DNA from: Myxocyprinus asiaticus
Taxonomy: Eukaryota > Chordata > Actinopteri > Cypriniformes > Catostomidae
Assembly (NCBI RefSeq): GCF_019703515.2
Contig: NC_059348.1
Location: forward strand, 20,231,656-20,295,655
Direction: 5' to 3'
DNA length: 64,000 bases
Shown here: in pieces, positions 35,535 through 46,160 of the stretch
Position numbering within the stretch: position 1 is the stretch's first letter
Layout: each line of letters begins with the position of its first letter
Notes under the pieces: model-generated
The model's input: only the letters and a program-made list of their open reading frames with translations
What the model was told of the DNA's origin: nothing
Databases searched by the model: none
Translations under genes and position numbers: made by a program

Positions 35535-36363
35535 GTGAATAATCTGAAAAAAATTAACTATCTAGCAATTAAATATTTAATAAATAATAAAACACTGCAA
35601 TTCTTTAAAAAGGCATCTCACTTTTAAACATGCATGCTGAATTGTTTATTTGTCTCTTATATCTGTAAAATCCACTTATAAAATGCATAAAAATATTTGG
35701 CTGGTGGGCTAAAAAGTACATTTTGGACCCTGAATGAAATTATGGCATATTATGGCTCAATTAAAGTGATGGTAATGGCGTGATCCATAACAACTCAGGA
35801 CCCGCTGCAGCCAAATAAATACATTTCCTTCAGAGTGTGCTCTCATGAGACACAACATGCAGTAAAAGACCAGGCTAAATCCAGCCTCTTATTTTCCAGC
35901 TTATTCAGTACGGATCACGGTGCTTACAGTTCTTCTTCGCCATACACTCAGTCTCAATCAGATAGCAAACTAGGGCTGAAACGATTAGTCGGCATTATCG
36001 ACAACATCGACAATAAAAAATTGTCAACAAAAATGTTCATTGTCGAACAGTCGTTTGATCTCATTTAATGTAACATGAGATCACATTAAACGCTAATGAT
36101 GACGCCCGAGAGCAGCACTGCAGCTCACGCCTGACTGAGGAGAGGAAGAAAACAGCTCACAGTCCAGACGCACTCTAAACTTTCACAGCTTCAGGTGATG
36201 CAAATATAGTTATAGCAGTTATATTTAATGCGTTATAGCTTTATTAAAGTTAAAATAATATGCAAGCAGTTCATGTAAATAACTACAAACTCCAAAACTG
36301 GCATTTCTCTGTGCGGTCAGCGCCTCTTCTATGAGTTGCGAGAATGGGGAGAGACTGAAACTA

Positions 36364-36811
36364 GGGATGCACCGATACCACTTTTTCCTCTTCTGATCCG
36401 ATTTCGATACCGGAAATCTCAGTATCGGCCGATACCGATCAGTGTTGTTTTTTGCATAATCAGTTTAGAATATCTTTACATTAGTGTGTGGAACTAATTG
36501 GGTGTACTCTTTAATATGTAAAGAAACACAAACCTCTAACTACACATTATTTCAATATAAATGTTTAGCTTAAGAAACTTTATTGTTAACTAGTATAACT
36601 GATAATGTTTCAGCAAAATTAACAGTAATTCCAGTCTTCAAGTCTTCAGTAGAAAAGAAGCCAGTTTTTTTTCAACTTGTATCTGGACTTTAAAGGATTC
36701 AGATCTCTTATTTGTTCAATTTAGTTATAAGATATCAGCTCACTTTTCATTCACAAAGTTATTTTTTGGAACCCATTCAACTTAAATATTATAATAATTT
36801 GTAAACAAATG

Positions 36812-36859
<48 letters not shown>

Positions 36860-36903
36860 TGTTATAATAGTAATATATAGTAATATATCAATCGTGCACC
36901 TTT
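36364..36903 (+). mobile_element. Partial copy of the 38166-type hAT
   Basis: It begins TAGGGATGCACCGATACCAC and follows the same sequence order as the element at 38166 (CCGATTTCGATACCGGAAAT, GCATAATCAGTTTAGAATAT, GAAAAGAAGCCAG, ATTCAACTTAAATATTATAAT, TCGTGCACC). It stops at 36903 where LTR-type sequence begins, so its right end is missing. An (AAT)n tract has expanded at 36811-36859. Confidence 0.75.
36811..36859. repeat. (AAT)n microsatellite
   Basis: About 16 ATA/TAA units lie within the partial hAT copy. The homologous position in the 38166 element (about 41080) has only a short A/T-rich stretch. Confidence 0.9.
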
Positions 36904-37287
36904 TTTCACGGATCCAACAGTCTCTCTCTCTCTTTCTTCCTCACTGCCATCACAGCACTCACTCTCCCCCGAGTTCTGATTACACGCACCTGCATATCAT
37001 TAGTGGCTAATCAAGGACTGCATATATACCCACGCTTTCACACACACACTTTGTCTGTTCTCACCGATAGTATCTCTGAAACTCCAGACCTTTCTACTAC
37101 GTCAAACATACACATGTCTTCATTATTGCCTGCAAGTATCATAAGACAGTTGTGAGTTATCTGTTCATTGTGTCTATACCCTGTCTGGATATTACTCACC
37201 TGCCTTTATCCCTCTCCTCGGCTGATTAACCCGACTGGGGTCCGGGCGTGTGTAGTCACTGCCCGGCCCCGCCCTCCTCCTCGTCAC
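36904..37287 (-). repeat. LTR-derived segment
   Basis: Read on the minus strand from 37287 it starts TGTGACGAGGAGGAGGGCGG, then has CCGGACCCCAGTCGGGTTAA and GAGAGGGATAAAGGC, matching the 5' portion of the LTR family seen at 11337 and 35415. Farther in (37190-36904) the sequence no longer matches the TRIM LTR; it includes a plus-strand TATATATACCCACGCTTTCA. No terminal CA or 5-bp duplication was found, so this is not a clean solo LTR. Confidence 0.5.
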
Positions 37288-37683
37288 AGCTTGTTTTCCA
37301 ATAAAAATATCTAAAACTCCTTTAAAACAACGTACGTTTTCTTTAGCAGCTATACTGCAGAAGAAAAAATTGTTATCTGAGAACGTTGATATTTTAAAAT
37401 ATCTAAAAAGATGCATTCCCCTGAAAAGCAGCATATAAGATATTTAAGACTTGCTTTTAGAGAATACATCTTGAATATAAGTATATTTGTCTTTACTGCA
37501 GTAAAGTATAACCAAGTGAAAAAATACAATCGAATTCAAAATACACTTATATTTAAGATACATTCTCTTAAAGCAAGTCTAAATATCTTATGTTGCAAGT
37601 AAATGAATCTTGTTTTAAGAATTTTTAGAACATTTTAAAATGGAAAACAAGACCAAAACACTTGATAAGATTTTTTTGCAGTG
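37288..37683. mobile_element. Foldback MITE, left tip lost
   Basis: Two arms are inverted around 37510: left TAAGATATTTAAGACTTGCT / GAGAATACATCTTGAATATA and right, as complement, TAAGATATTTAGACTTGCTT / GAGAATGTATCTTAAATATA. The right tip ends in the complement of CACTGCAAAAAAATCTTATC. The corresponding tip on the left (about 30 bases) is replaced by the LTR segment. A distant relative of this repeat lies near 63290-63480. Confidence 0.65.
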
Positions 37684-38738
37684 AATTTCTTTACTGAATT
37701 AAACTTAAAAGTATTTTTTTTCCCTTTGATTCAATGAAAGTCATTTAGAGGTATTTTTGAAAGATGATTTTGTCATCTTTATTGTTAGTAAGCACGTTTA
37801 ATACAACTTTTTAAGTCGGGCACAAGCTGAATAATCGGTTAAGAGCTAATGATTAATCGATGCAATCGCCGAATAGTCTAATAATTATGCTAATAATTGT
37901 TAGATTAATCGATTATCAAAATAATCGCTAGTTGCAGCCTTATAGCAAACTTTAGCCAAACCTATTTTTCTCTGTAAGAGACAAAGAGGGGACACAAGGA
38001 AAAATACAGAAAACTATCCACCCTTTTTATAAACAGACCTACAGTATTCTGGGAACATTTGTTGATACCCATTTTATTATTACTCGTTCAAAGACAGACT
38101 GTTGAACCTTCTCCAACAGGCATCTGTTCCCTAATTAGGGTCAGACTGAAACCATGTACTGTGGCTAGGGATGCACCGACACCACTTTTTCTCTTCCAAT
38201 CCGATTCCGATATCTGAAATCTCAATATTGGCTGATACAGATCCTGATCTGAAACCAGTGTTGTTGTTTTTTTTTTTTTTTTCATAATCAGATTAGAATA
38301 TCTTTACCTCATTGTGTGAAAATAATTAGAGGTATTCTTTAATATGTAATGGAACACAAACCTTTAACTACACATTCACTATCACATGTATAGTCTATTG
38401 AGAAAATTTTTTAACTAGTCTACTGGATATTGTAGCAGCAAAATTAACAGTAGTTCCAGTCTAAGGGTCTGTTCCAAAACCTAGTGAGCATTCTCCAGCA
38501 TTTTAAGACATAGGTGCACTCCTGATGTGAAGGCTTTTCCAAAAGGTAGGTATCTTAATTATGCTGCCTCTTAAGATATCTCGTTTTGACCAAATTCTAA
38601 GGTAGCACCGTATGCATCCTTCCCCAGGTAGGCGATAACAGAATGCACTGTGATGGGCTCGGCGGATGAATCGAGAGAAATTTAGATTATAAATATACTC
38701 ATAAACCATTCAACACTGAAAATTATTGATAAATAACA

Positions 38739-40687
38739 GATTAATACAGGGGTTGGGAACCTTTTTTCACTAAGGAGACAATTTTTTTATTTTTGGTTGA
38801 TGCACTTTTTCAAAAGAGCCATACCACAAACGAATGATTTACTATTTTCAAAAACAACGTTTTTCAATAAAATGTTAATATTGCCCATAGACTAAAAACA
38901 AAAAAATATGCAAAAATTAATAGGAAACATGTTGCAATATTGAATTGAGTACACGTGTTTGTGCGGGTCTCCATAAAATTACTTCATTTTACAATTGTTC
39001 ATGAAAAATGTAACTTCCCTTTTGGGCTGGGCGATTATGTAAAAAATATTTTAACGATAATCGCCTTTAAATTATCGCAATATCCGATTATATGGTCAAA
39101 CCCCAAGGTCGGTGAATATTTTTGCTTTGTTGATTTTGCTTTGAAAATTTAATTTATTGAAACATGAAAAAATGAAGACATTTCTAAATTCAAATTGCAC
39201 TTTAAACGAAACGAACAAGCAATTAAAATAACGAAGTGATTAAAAAATCTTATATATAACCACCTCCCCAAATCCAAACATTTACCATCTCCAGTGGCTC
39301 CATTTGCCTTCATGCAAGTAACTCAACAGGTGAAAAATTACTAACAGCATACAAATTAAGAACTAAAGACAATTATAAATGTAAAGATTATTATAATAAT
39401 CATCATAAATAAGTCTAAAACATTCCCTTGTGTTCCCAAAAAATGCTGCCAAATGTGTGTTCTTGTCAAATGTGTTTGTATTGCGTTTTGGTAATACAGT
39501 TTATGCTGCCTAAAAACTCAATTTTAGGTTCAAGGTGAACGTGTCTTGTATTACTTTATGATTTAATCACTTTCGTCTTCGTTTCTTTAATACAAAGATA
39601 CCTGTGTATATATTACTGAACCTGCAGAGTTGCGTTCACAATGTGTAAGAGCTAACAGCTCCGTGGAAATAAAGCAAACTAAACTCACAGTACCTCACGA
39701 AATGATCTGAGATCATTTGCAGCATTCTCATTGACCACATTATTCTTCCAAACTGTTTTCAGTTGAGTGAAACAGAGAAAAAGGAGTGATAACTCTTTAC
39801 ATGCGCTTGCTCCATGAGACAGGGGTCCCGCTGCACGCCTCTGAACAAACAGTGGATCAGACACGAGCACTGACGGCTTTTCTTTTGTCTGTTCTTAAAA
39901 ATATAATAGTGAGTTTCTTCAAGCGTGTCTTTTTGACTAACAGCATTTCTTGTCATGTGTCACTCAGATGTCTTACATGTCACCCGCCTGTCGTGGGTAG
40001 ATGAGCAAAATTACTCGCATGAAACACATTTGGACGAGGAGCTGGCGAACTGGATTGAGCCTCATCGCATTTTGCGGGTGCTATTTCACACCCTGGGGGC
40101 ACATAAAAAAATAACGAATGTTCATAAAATTGCTCGTAGAAAATGCTCTTAACAGCGAAGATCAATAGTTATTGGGAAACGAGGCCCAGAACTCTATGCA
40201 TGTGCGTGTCTTGGAGAAGCGCTTTCATTGCACTCGTGTATAGCAGAGCTCACTGCACACACATATAAAATCAGACGCGCATCAGCGTTTTTTCTTTCGT
40301 CTGTTCTTCCAAATATAATCACGTTTCGTCAAACACGCATCTTTGTGTCTTTGTAATATATCACTCCAAGAAGTCTTAGGTCACCTTCCACAGTGGCTGG
40401 TACATCAGCAAAATACTCCACATGAAAAATTCGCATTTGGCAGGTGTTCATTTCAAACCTTGTTCACCAGGAGTAGGCTGTACGACAAATTCGGAAGGAA
40501 ATCAAAACAGTGTCATTGACTTCAAGCTTTACAAATTGCACCCACACTTTCTGCTGGAAAATTATCTCTAGAAAGTTTTAAACGATCATGTGTTGGTGAA
40601 TGGTGAGACACCCACCGAGCCACTTGATTTTTAACAAAGAGTCACTTGTGGCTCACGAGCCATAGGTTCCCGACCCCTGGTTTAATG
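38739..40687. mobile_element. hAT-type insertion, third layer
   Basis: The element 38747-40679 begins CAGGGGTTGGGAACCTTTTT and ends GCCATAGGTTCCCGACCCCTG, good hAT-type inverted repeats. The flanks GATTAATA and GTTTAATG agree at 6 of 8 positions, a plausible decayed duplication. Inside lie a hAT-like left end (39018, GGGCTGGGCGATTATGTAAA) and repeat A on the minus strand, possibly a fourth layer. Confidence 0.75.
39430..39960 (-). repeat. Dispersed repeat A, copy 3
   Basis: This is the inverted counterpart of 18990-19500, with the long identical stretch at about 39880-39915 and further similarity through GAACCTGCAGAGTTGCGTT and TTTATGATTTAATCACTTT. A weaker relative continues at 40150-40400 (TTTCTTTCGTCTGTTCTTCC). 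It lies inside the third-layer hAT. Open frames over it are incidental. Confidence 0.65.
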
Positions 40688-41753
40688 ATACAAAACCGAC
40701 TATTTTACCTAAAATGCGTGTGTGCCATGAGCATTTATGTTCATTAGAGGATCGCGTCGTATGTCACCTGTATTGAAATCAGTGTCCCGATGCGTGGAAC
40801 TGCCGTCTATGTAGAGCATTCCAAATCGGTCTCTTATGAGGCATCATTTCTGCAAGGAAGCTGCCATAGAAGACAGCTGCCTACGTAGGCAGTAGACAAT
40901 GAGGCAGCTCACTATGGAACAGACCCTAAGTAGAAAAGAAGCCAGTTTTCTTTGCAAACATTTTTCAACTTGTATCTGTTGTAATAAGTTCAAGATATCA
41001 GTCCATTTTTTTTTTTTTATTCACAGTTATTTCTTGAAACCCATTCAACTTAAATATTATTATAATTTGTTATTTGTAAATAATTGAAAATAAAAAAATT
41101 ATTACTGACTTTTAGAATTTTAAAATTCAACAGTACTATATTTCAGTCGTGCACCTTTAACTTAAACCCTCATGCTTTTATTTTGACGATCCTAACACTA
41201 AGTGTGTGTTTGTGGGCTACTTCACAGTAGTTTAATTCGCTCTTACAAATTCTGGTAAAATGCTCTTCCGGTGCCGTTCTAAATGTATAATTTAAGTGAA
41301 CCAAACTATTGAGCATCTACATCTGAGATGTTGTTCGTGAGTAGCGCTCGCATATAAAAATAGTCACGAGCTCTGAGGGCTGAAAATAGCTGCAACCGCC
41401 TTAACAGCCGCCTGCACATTATGTTTGTGTGTCAACAGAGCAGCACCATTCACTAACGCGCTGCGCACGCATACTGCCTGTGTATATTTACTTATAAAAC
41501 ACAGCCTTTTGCAATTCATAAAGCTACTGCATATCTTCAAGTGGGTTTGAATATAGTACACAAGTCATAAGGACTACTTTAATGGTGATTTTATGGTTCT
41601 TTTATGTCAGTTTTGGAGCTTGGCAATAACGAACATGACTAACATGCAGTATCAGAGTTGGATCGGGGTCGTCGGACCGATACCCAATCCATCTAAAAAC
41701 GTCAGTATCGGAGCCGATACCAATGTATGTATCAGTGCATCCCTAACTGTGGC

Positions 41754-42906
41754 TAAACAAACTGGAAGCTTCTGAGGTTTAAGTGTGTCATTCATGGATG
41801 AAACAACTATTTCAGATGGGAAGTAAAGAAGTGACCTCACTGGTGAGACTGACTGTTAGAAAATTTGTGTGAGAAGCAGATTGGGTTACACACACCTGTA
41901 GAGAAAATTAAAGTGAGTTTTCTCTAGGGATTGTAGGTCATTCTATGTATCACTGTTTATCTAGGCCTAACACACAGAGACCCCATACAGAGTGTCTTTC
42001 ATAAAATAATTTGGATTGCTATCTTACACCACTCAGCAACCTATAATTTTATACAAGCGAACAGTAAGCGTCACGTAAAAAAAAAATGCATATTCTCAAT
42101 GAGGAGGAATAAAGAACATTTTGTAGCTATGAAGGTGATTCCTCTGATGTCAGAGAAGTATAATATCCATACAGATTAGAGGCTGGAATTCAACAATCAC
42201 AGTGCAGGTGGGCATTACTATGTATACAAACTGTATGTATAGGTTTCACTAAGTTTCTATGATTTCAGTGATGTCACACATGACACAGCAGGCTAGCAGT
42301 GGCATGGTTGGGAGGGGGATTGGTTAGTGGGCGGAGCCTGTGCCCAGTCAGTGGGAAGTTTAGGAATGCTATGAGGCGCCAGGCCATGAATCAGTCCAAT
42401 TCACATGGCCACCAAACCTCCACCTACAGTGAGGAACAGGCTGTAAAGACACAACACGGCATTCTATTCTCCAGCACACAAAGAGTACTTTTGTCCTTAT
42501 CCAAATATACATAGTGCTTCATTTCCTCTGCAGTGTGGTGTAATGGCCCTGTTGTGGGCACTGAAAGCAGATGACTGACTTTTCCAGCCAAAACACAAAC
42601 ATTATGCAATTAGGGTTCAAGAAAAGGGCTGGGTTTAGGGCGTTGTAGGAGGAAACGGCTTTACAAAACTATAACTGATCTAACTATTACTGTAGGTGTT
42701 CACTGTAGAGATGGCTCCAACTTATAACAACACAAAACAACAACACTATGCAGTGTGTGTGTGTGTGTCTGTCTGCATATTTGGGTGGCACTGGGTGCCA
42801 CTGACATCATGGCACCGAGGTAAGGCACAGTGCCATGTTGCTTTGTGATCTGCATTCACTGTGCCACAATAACAGCAGTCATTCACTGCACCATATAGGT
42901 TTTAAT
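41754..42906. other. Probable single-copy DNA, no gene
   Basis: No transposon ends or coding motifs were recognised. A short (GT)n lies near 42753-42768. Confidence 0.35.
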
Positions 42907-43480
42907 TAGGGATGCTCTGATCGACCACAGATAAGTATTGGCCGATATTCACTTCATATGCCTCGATCGGTGGTCTCATAATTTGGCCGACCACATAACC
43001 GATCACATAGGTTGCAAAACACGCAAAGCTCCTTTAAGACTAGAGCATCACTATCATATCATCATTGGTGTCTGTGGAACATTGGCCAAATGTTGTAAGA
43101 CAAAGAATTTTATCAGGCAGTTAAGAACGATGCAGTGTGAGAGCTATGGCAAACATGTAAAGCTTGCATGAATGCCATTGCACACGGCCATGGCAAAGGA
43201 AAAGCGGTCATTCGTGTGAAAGTGAATAATGAGGGGAATCATTTCACGATGACTCTAGCTTGACGTAAACGAGTTGGCATGTTCAAAGAAAGCAAAACCA
43301 ATGAAGCTTGGTAACAGCATTCTCTTGTAAACAAATCGAGCTGCACTTACGGTTGTATCGTGTCAGTTCTCGTGTTAACATGCCAATGCGCTAATGTCAC
43401 TCGAGAGGCAGCGTGAACCGATTCCCCTCATGGTCGCGCATTGGAGAGCGACCAGAAGTAAACAATTATAGTGAAAAGGA
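42907..43480 (+). mobile_element. hAT-like left end, truncated
   Basis: TAGGGATGCTCTGATCGACC at 42907, followed by GGCCGATATTCAC and CCGATCACATAGG, resembles the TAGGGATGC hAT termini elsewhere in the window. No right end was found. The continuation to 43480 is unassigned before the TTAA-type MITE half begins. Confidence 0.4.
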
Positions 43481-43985
43481 CTTAAATATTGATCACTTTC
43501 TCATCCAAAGCAATTGTATCACCTTAGAATACATTCATTTAACCACTGGAAGGATTACTTTTACTATGATTATCTGTGCTTTTTGAAGCTTTAAAGATCT
43601 GATCACCATTCAATTGCATTGCATGGATCTACAGAGCTGAGTTATTCTTCTAAAAATCTTCGTTTGTGTTCTGCTGAAGAAACATAGTCAAACACATCTG
43701 CCAACCCCTCTACATTCAGTGGACATTATTATTTCTGGATTGTGCATTTATATTCAGTTTTGACCAAATGTGTGGTCACACTACTTTTTCTCTGTGTCTG
43801 ATTTAGAACAGGAGGAGCTGCAGATCTAACGGCCCTTAGATAAAATTAACCATTATTTTTTATTCATCCAATCAAACTTTGCGCTGCAAAAAAAAAAAAA
43901 AAAGTCACACACATCTGGCATGACATGAGGGTGAGTAGATGAGAGAATTTTTTTTTCCATTTCAACTAACCCTTCATGCAAATAA
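43480..43985. mobile_element. Right half of an Angel-like MITE
   Basis: The order GGACTTAAATATTGATC, ACCACTGGAAGGATTACTTT, GAGCTGAGTTATTCTTCTAA, GTTCTGCTGAAGAA and GGCATGACATGAGGGTGAGT matches the right half of the foldback MITE at 60841-61453. It is interrupted by a poly(A)-tailed insert at 43701-43903. The left half was not found. Confidence 0.55.
43687..43917 (+). mobile_element. Poly(A)-tailed retroposed insert
   Basis: Bases 43701-43887 are foreign to the surrounding MITE and end in A16 (43888-43903). The insert is flanked by GTCAAACACATCTG (43687-43700) and GTCACACACATCTG (43904-43917), a 14-bp target duplication with one mismatch. This is the signature of LINE-mediated retroposition. 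The source RNA is not recognised, and no AATAAA signal is apparent. Confidence 0.75.
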
Positions 43986-44184
43986 ATGCACGAAAAAACA
44001 GTCGGCCCATAGTAATGTTGTATATAAGCACTTAAATCCATTTGCTGCATTTTTGAGTGTGATCAAAAGCCCAAAAATAACATTAGTTTACTTTTAGCCT
44101 AATGTGTCTTTTCAAATCATGTAAAACTGTATTGTATTTGGTGTTTTTCTGTAATGGTAAATTTTATTTGTCATTGTGGGTTCA

Positions 44185-44370
44185 TACACGCAGTGCTAAC
44201 GACACAGTGATACAGACGAGCCCTGTGTTACGCCCGCTTGATTGCTAAGGAGATCACAGAATGAAGAAACAAAATCTTAAATGTTTTTCCATCATGTGAA
44301 ATAAGGGCTCATAGGTTTAATCATAGGCACTTAAAGTAACATGTGAAAGTGAATAATTTTGGACAAAATT
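44185..44370 (+). repeat. Dispersed repeat B copy
   Basis: GGGTTCATACACGCAGTGC onward through AAATAAGGGCTCATAGGTTTAATC and AACATGTGAAAGTGAATAAT parallels 17985-18120 and the complement of 29120-29250. It leads directly into the hairpin element. Confidence 0.5.
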
Positions 44371-44401
44371 TGACTATTGCACAATGTAATATAATAAGTA
44401 A

Positions 44402-44532
44402 GGGATAATCCACGGCTAGGTGCGTGTTAAACCATTTTAAATGCACAACGTGGAGGCGAATAACCACCTGACACGTGCATTTAAAAAGTACATTTAAAAT
44501 TGTTTAACGCACACCTAGCCATGGATTATCCC
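44402..44532. mobile_element. 131-bp hairpin MITE
   Basis: Arms of about 42 bases are inverted: left GGGATAATCCACGGCTAGGT..., right complement GGGATAATCCATGGCTAGGT..., with TTTTAAATG at the inner end of each. Weaker inverted similarity continues outside (GACTATTG on both sides), so the true element may be larger (about 44371-44554). No target duplication was resolved. Confidence 0.7.
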
Positions 44533-44639
44533 GCTTATACAATAGTCACTTGCCAGAACTGATTAGTTACAGCTGTAATATATTTTTGTGCAGCGCAAAT
44601 TTTGACTGGAAGTATAAAAAACCTTTACCTTTAAAACAG

Positions 44640-44989
44640 CCCCAATTCTCCTAGGTACACCTGGACACAGTTTTTCTTGGTTGTTGGCAGATAGGATGTT
44701 CCAAGCTTCTTGGAGAATTCGCCACAGTTCTTCTATCTATTTAGGCTGTCTCAATTGCTTCTGTCTCTTTATGTAATCCCAGACTGACACGATGTTCAGT
44801 GGGGGGCTCTGTGGGGGCCATGACATCTGTTGCAGGGCTCCCTGTTCTTCTATTCTAATCTTTTCTATTTGCAAAAGTAATGTTTGGGAGTCTAACATTT
44901 AGATTTCCTATTGACACACTAAAGCTGAAGATATCATCACAATGCTTTTGTGAAACATCTTATGTGCCTAAGACTTTCGCATAGTACTG
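44640..44989 (-). mobile_element. Tc1-like fragment with transposase C-terminus
   Basis: The terminal sequence GTGCCTAAGACTTTCGCATAGTACTG ends at 44989; its complement is a familiar Tc1-type fish terminus. About 130 bases inward on the minus strand, translation gives QMSWPPQSPPLNIVSVWDYI followed by KRQKQLRQP. This is the third catalytic block of Tc1 transposases (PPQSPDLNIIE..WD.L), here with the Asp-Leu-Asn region altered and the catalytic Glu lost. Most of the gene is deleted, and the far terminus was not found. Confidence 0.65.
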
Positions 44990-45009
44990 TGTATATTTTA
45001 TATATATTA

Positions 45010-45502
45010 TACACTACCAGTCAAAAGTTTTGAAACACTTACTCATTCTTTATTATAATTTTTCTTCACATTTTAGAATAATAGTAAAGTCATTAAAACT
45101 ATGGAATAACATAAATGGAACTATGGGAACTGTGTTGTGACTAAACAAAATCCAAAATAAATCAAAACTGTGTTATATTTTAGCATCTTCAAAGCAGTCA
45201 CCCTTTGCCTAGATTTTGCAGACATGTACTCTTGACATTTTCTCAACCAACTTCTTGAGGTATCACCCTGGGATGCTTTTTAAACAGTATTGAAGTTACT
45301 ATGTTGGGCACTTATTTGGTCCAAGTCATCAATTTCAAAAACTTTAAATTTTAGTTTTATAATGAAATAAATTAATACGGTGGCACAATTATATTTTTGT
45401 CTACAAAACTAATTTCAAACATTTAAGCATACGCCTTCAGATCAAAAGATTTTTAAGATCATGGGAAACATTTCGGTCAAGTGTTTCAAAACCTTGACCG
45501 GG
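45010..45502. mobile_element. Tc1-type non-autonomous element
   Basis: The left end CACTACCAGTCAAAAGTTTT at 45012 is preceded by TA. The right end, as complement, is CCGGTCAAGGTTTTGAAAC, ending about 45502 against a (GT)n tract that obscures its TA. The inverted repeats extend with CACTTA/CACTTG. The interior of about 450 bp retains no open transposase frame. Confidence 0.65.

Positions 45503-45504
<2 letters not shown>

Positions 45505-45545
<41 letters not shown>
45505..45545. repeat. (GT)n microsatellite
   Basis: About 20 GT units lie between the Tc1-type derivative and the small hAT. Confidence 0.95.
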
Positions 45546-45548
<3 letters not shown>

Positions 45549-46160
45549 CAGGGGTGTAACGGTACACAGAAGTCACGGTTCGGTATGTACCTTGGTTTTG
45601 GGGTCACAGTTCGATACGAGTTCGGTACAACAGGAAAAAGCGACAAAAAAAAAAAAAAAACATTTATTTTGAACAGACAGTAGTGCAAATTACAGTTTGT
45701 TCCACTTAGCAGCATTTAGTCCCCCCTGAGGTACAGTACAGCTTCCTTTAGTGTATTAAGCACTAAGCAGTAAACAGAATGCACTCTTGCATAGGCCATA
45801 TTTTTTTTGTAGGGTTGATAAAAAACAAAGGTATTTGGTCACAATCAGCTACAAAAATGAAAAGCATCTCGTGTTATAAAAGTACAAAATAAATAGAATA
45901 CTGAAAAATAAAACTTGTGCATTAGGAGAAGCCCATTCTTGTTTTGGGTTGGTGCATAGGTGGTCTCTTCTTCTGCTCTTTTTCCTGTTGTGGCGGTTAG
46001 CAAACAGCGGTGCATTACCGTGCGTGCCCCCTTCTGGATTGGAGTGTGGATCGCCTGTGACTGACTCATATTGTTTGTCTGACTGCATGCACCGACCCGT
46101 GACATCAGTACCGTGACGGTTTGGGAAGAATACATGTACCGTTACACCCCTAATATACAC
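45541..46160. mobile_element. Small hAT element (about 604 bp)
   Basis: The element 45549-46152 begins CAGGGGTGTAACGGTACACA and ends CATGTACCGTTACACCCCTA. GGTTCGGTA-type words mirror each other inside. The left flank is GTGTATAT; with the adjacent Tc1 and its TA copy removed, the right flank is ATATATAT, a 6 of 8 match. The interior has no transposase. Confidence 0.75.

Larger units (their letters stand above)
33166..35732. mobile_element. Composite hAT-like element with nested insertions
   Basis: The left end CAGGGTCCGAAATAAACACC at 33166 and the right end ATTTTGGACCCTG at 35732 form short inverted repeats. The flanking 8-mers (TGCTTGAG, AATGAAAT) do not match, so the ends may belong to different copies or the duplication may have decayed. 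Nested inside are a probable Harbinger-type remnant (33775-35000) and the LTR palindrome at 35415-35534. Confidence 0.45.
35963..37950. mobile_element. hAT element (1972 bp) with nested pieces
   Basis: The element 35971-37942 begins TAGGGCTGAAACGATTAGTC and ends ATAATCGCTAGTTGCAGCCTTA. A perfect 8-bp duplication TAGCAAAC lies at 35963-35970 and 37943-37950. Mirrored ATCGAC/GATTAAT words follow each end. Inside are the left part of a second hAT family (36364-36903), LTR-derived DNA (about 36904-37287) and a foldback MITE (37288-37683). No transposase is recognised. Confidence 0.9.
38462..40929. mobile_element. Harbinger-type insertion, second layer
   Basis: The element 38465-40926 begins GGGTCTGTTCCAAAACCTAG and ends with the complement GGGTCTGTTCCATAGTGAGC. 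TAA flanks both ends (38462-38464 and 40927-40929), the 3-bp duplication of PIF/Harbinger elements. Comparison with the homologous hAT copy at 36364, where CCAGTCTTCAA... runs on to AGTAGAAAAG, confirms the site is interrupted here. It contains another transposon from 38747. Confidence 0.8.
38158..41753. mobile_element. hAT element (3580 bp), outermost of a nested stack
   Basis: The element 38166-41745 begins TAGGGATGCACCGACACCAC and ends CAATGTATGTATCAGTGCATCCCTA. A perfect 8-bp duplication ACTGTGGC lies at 38158-38165 and 41746-41753. CCGATACCG-type words mirror each other near the ends. Its own sequence is about 38166-38464 and 40930-41745; the middle is a later insertion (38465-40926). 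No transposase is recognised. Confidence 0.92.

Noticed and set aside
36904..37287. Clean solo LTR
   Set aside because: Only the 5' LTR portion is convincing; no terminal CA and no 5-bp duplication, so it is listed as an LTR-derived segment.
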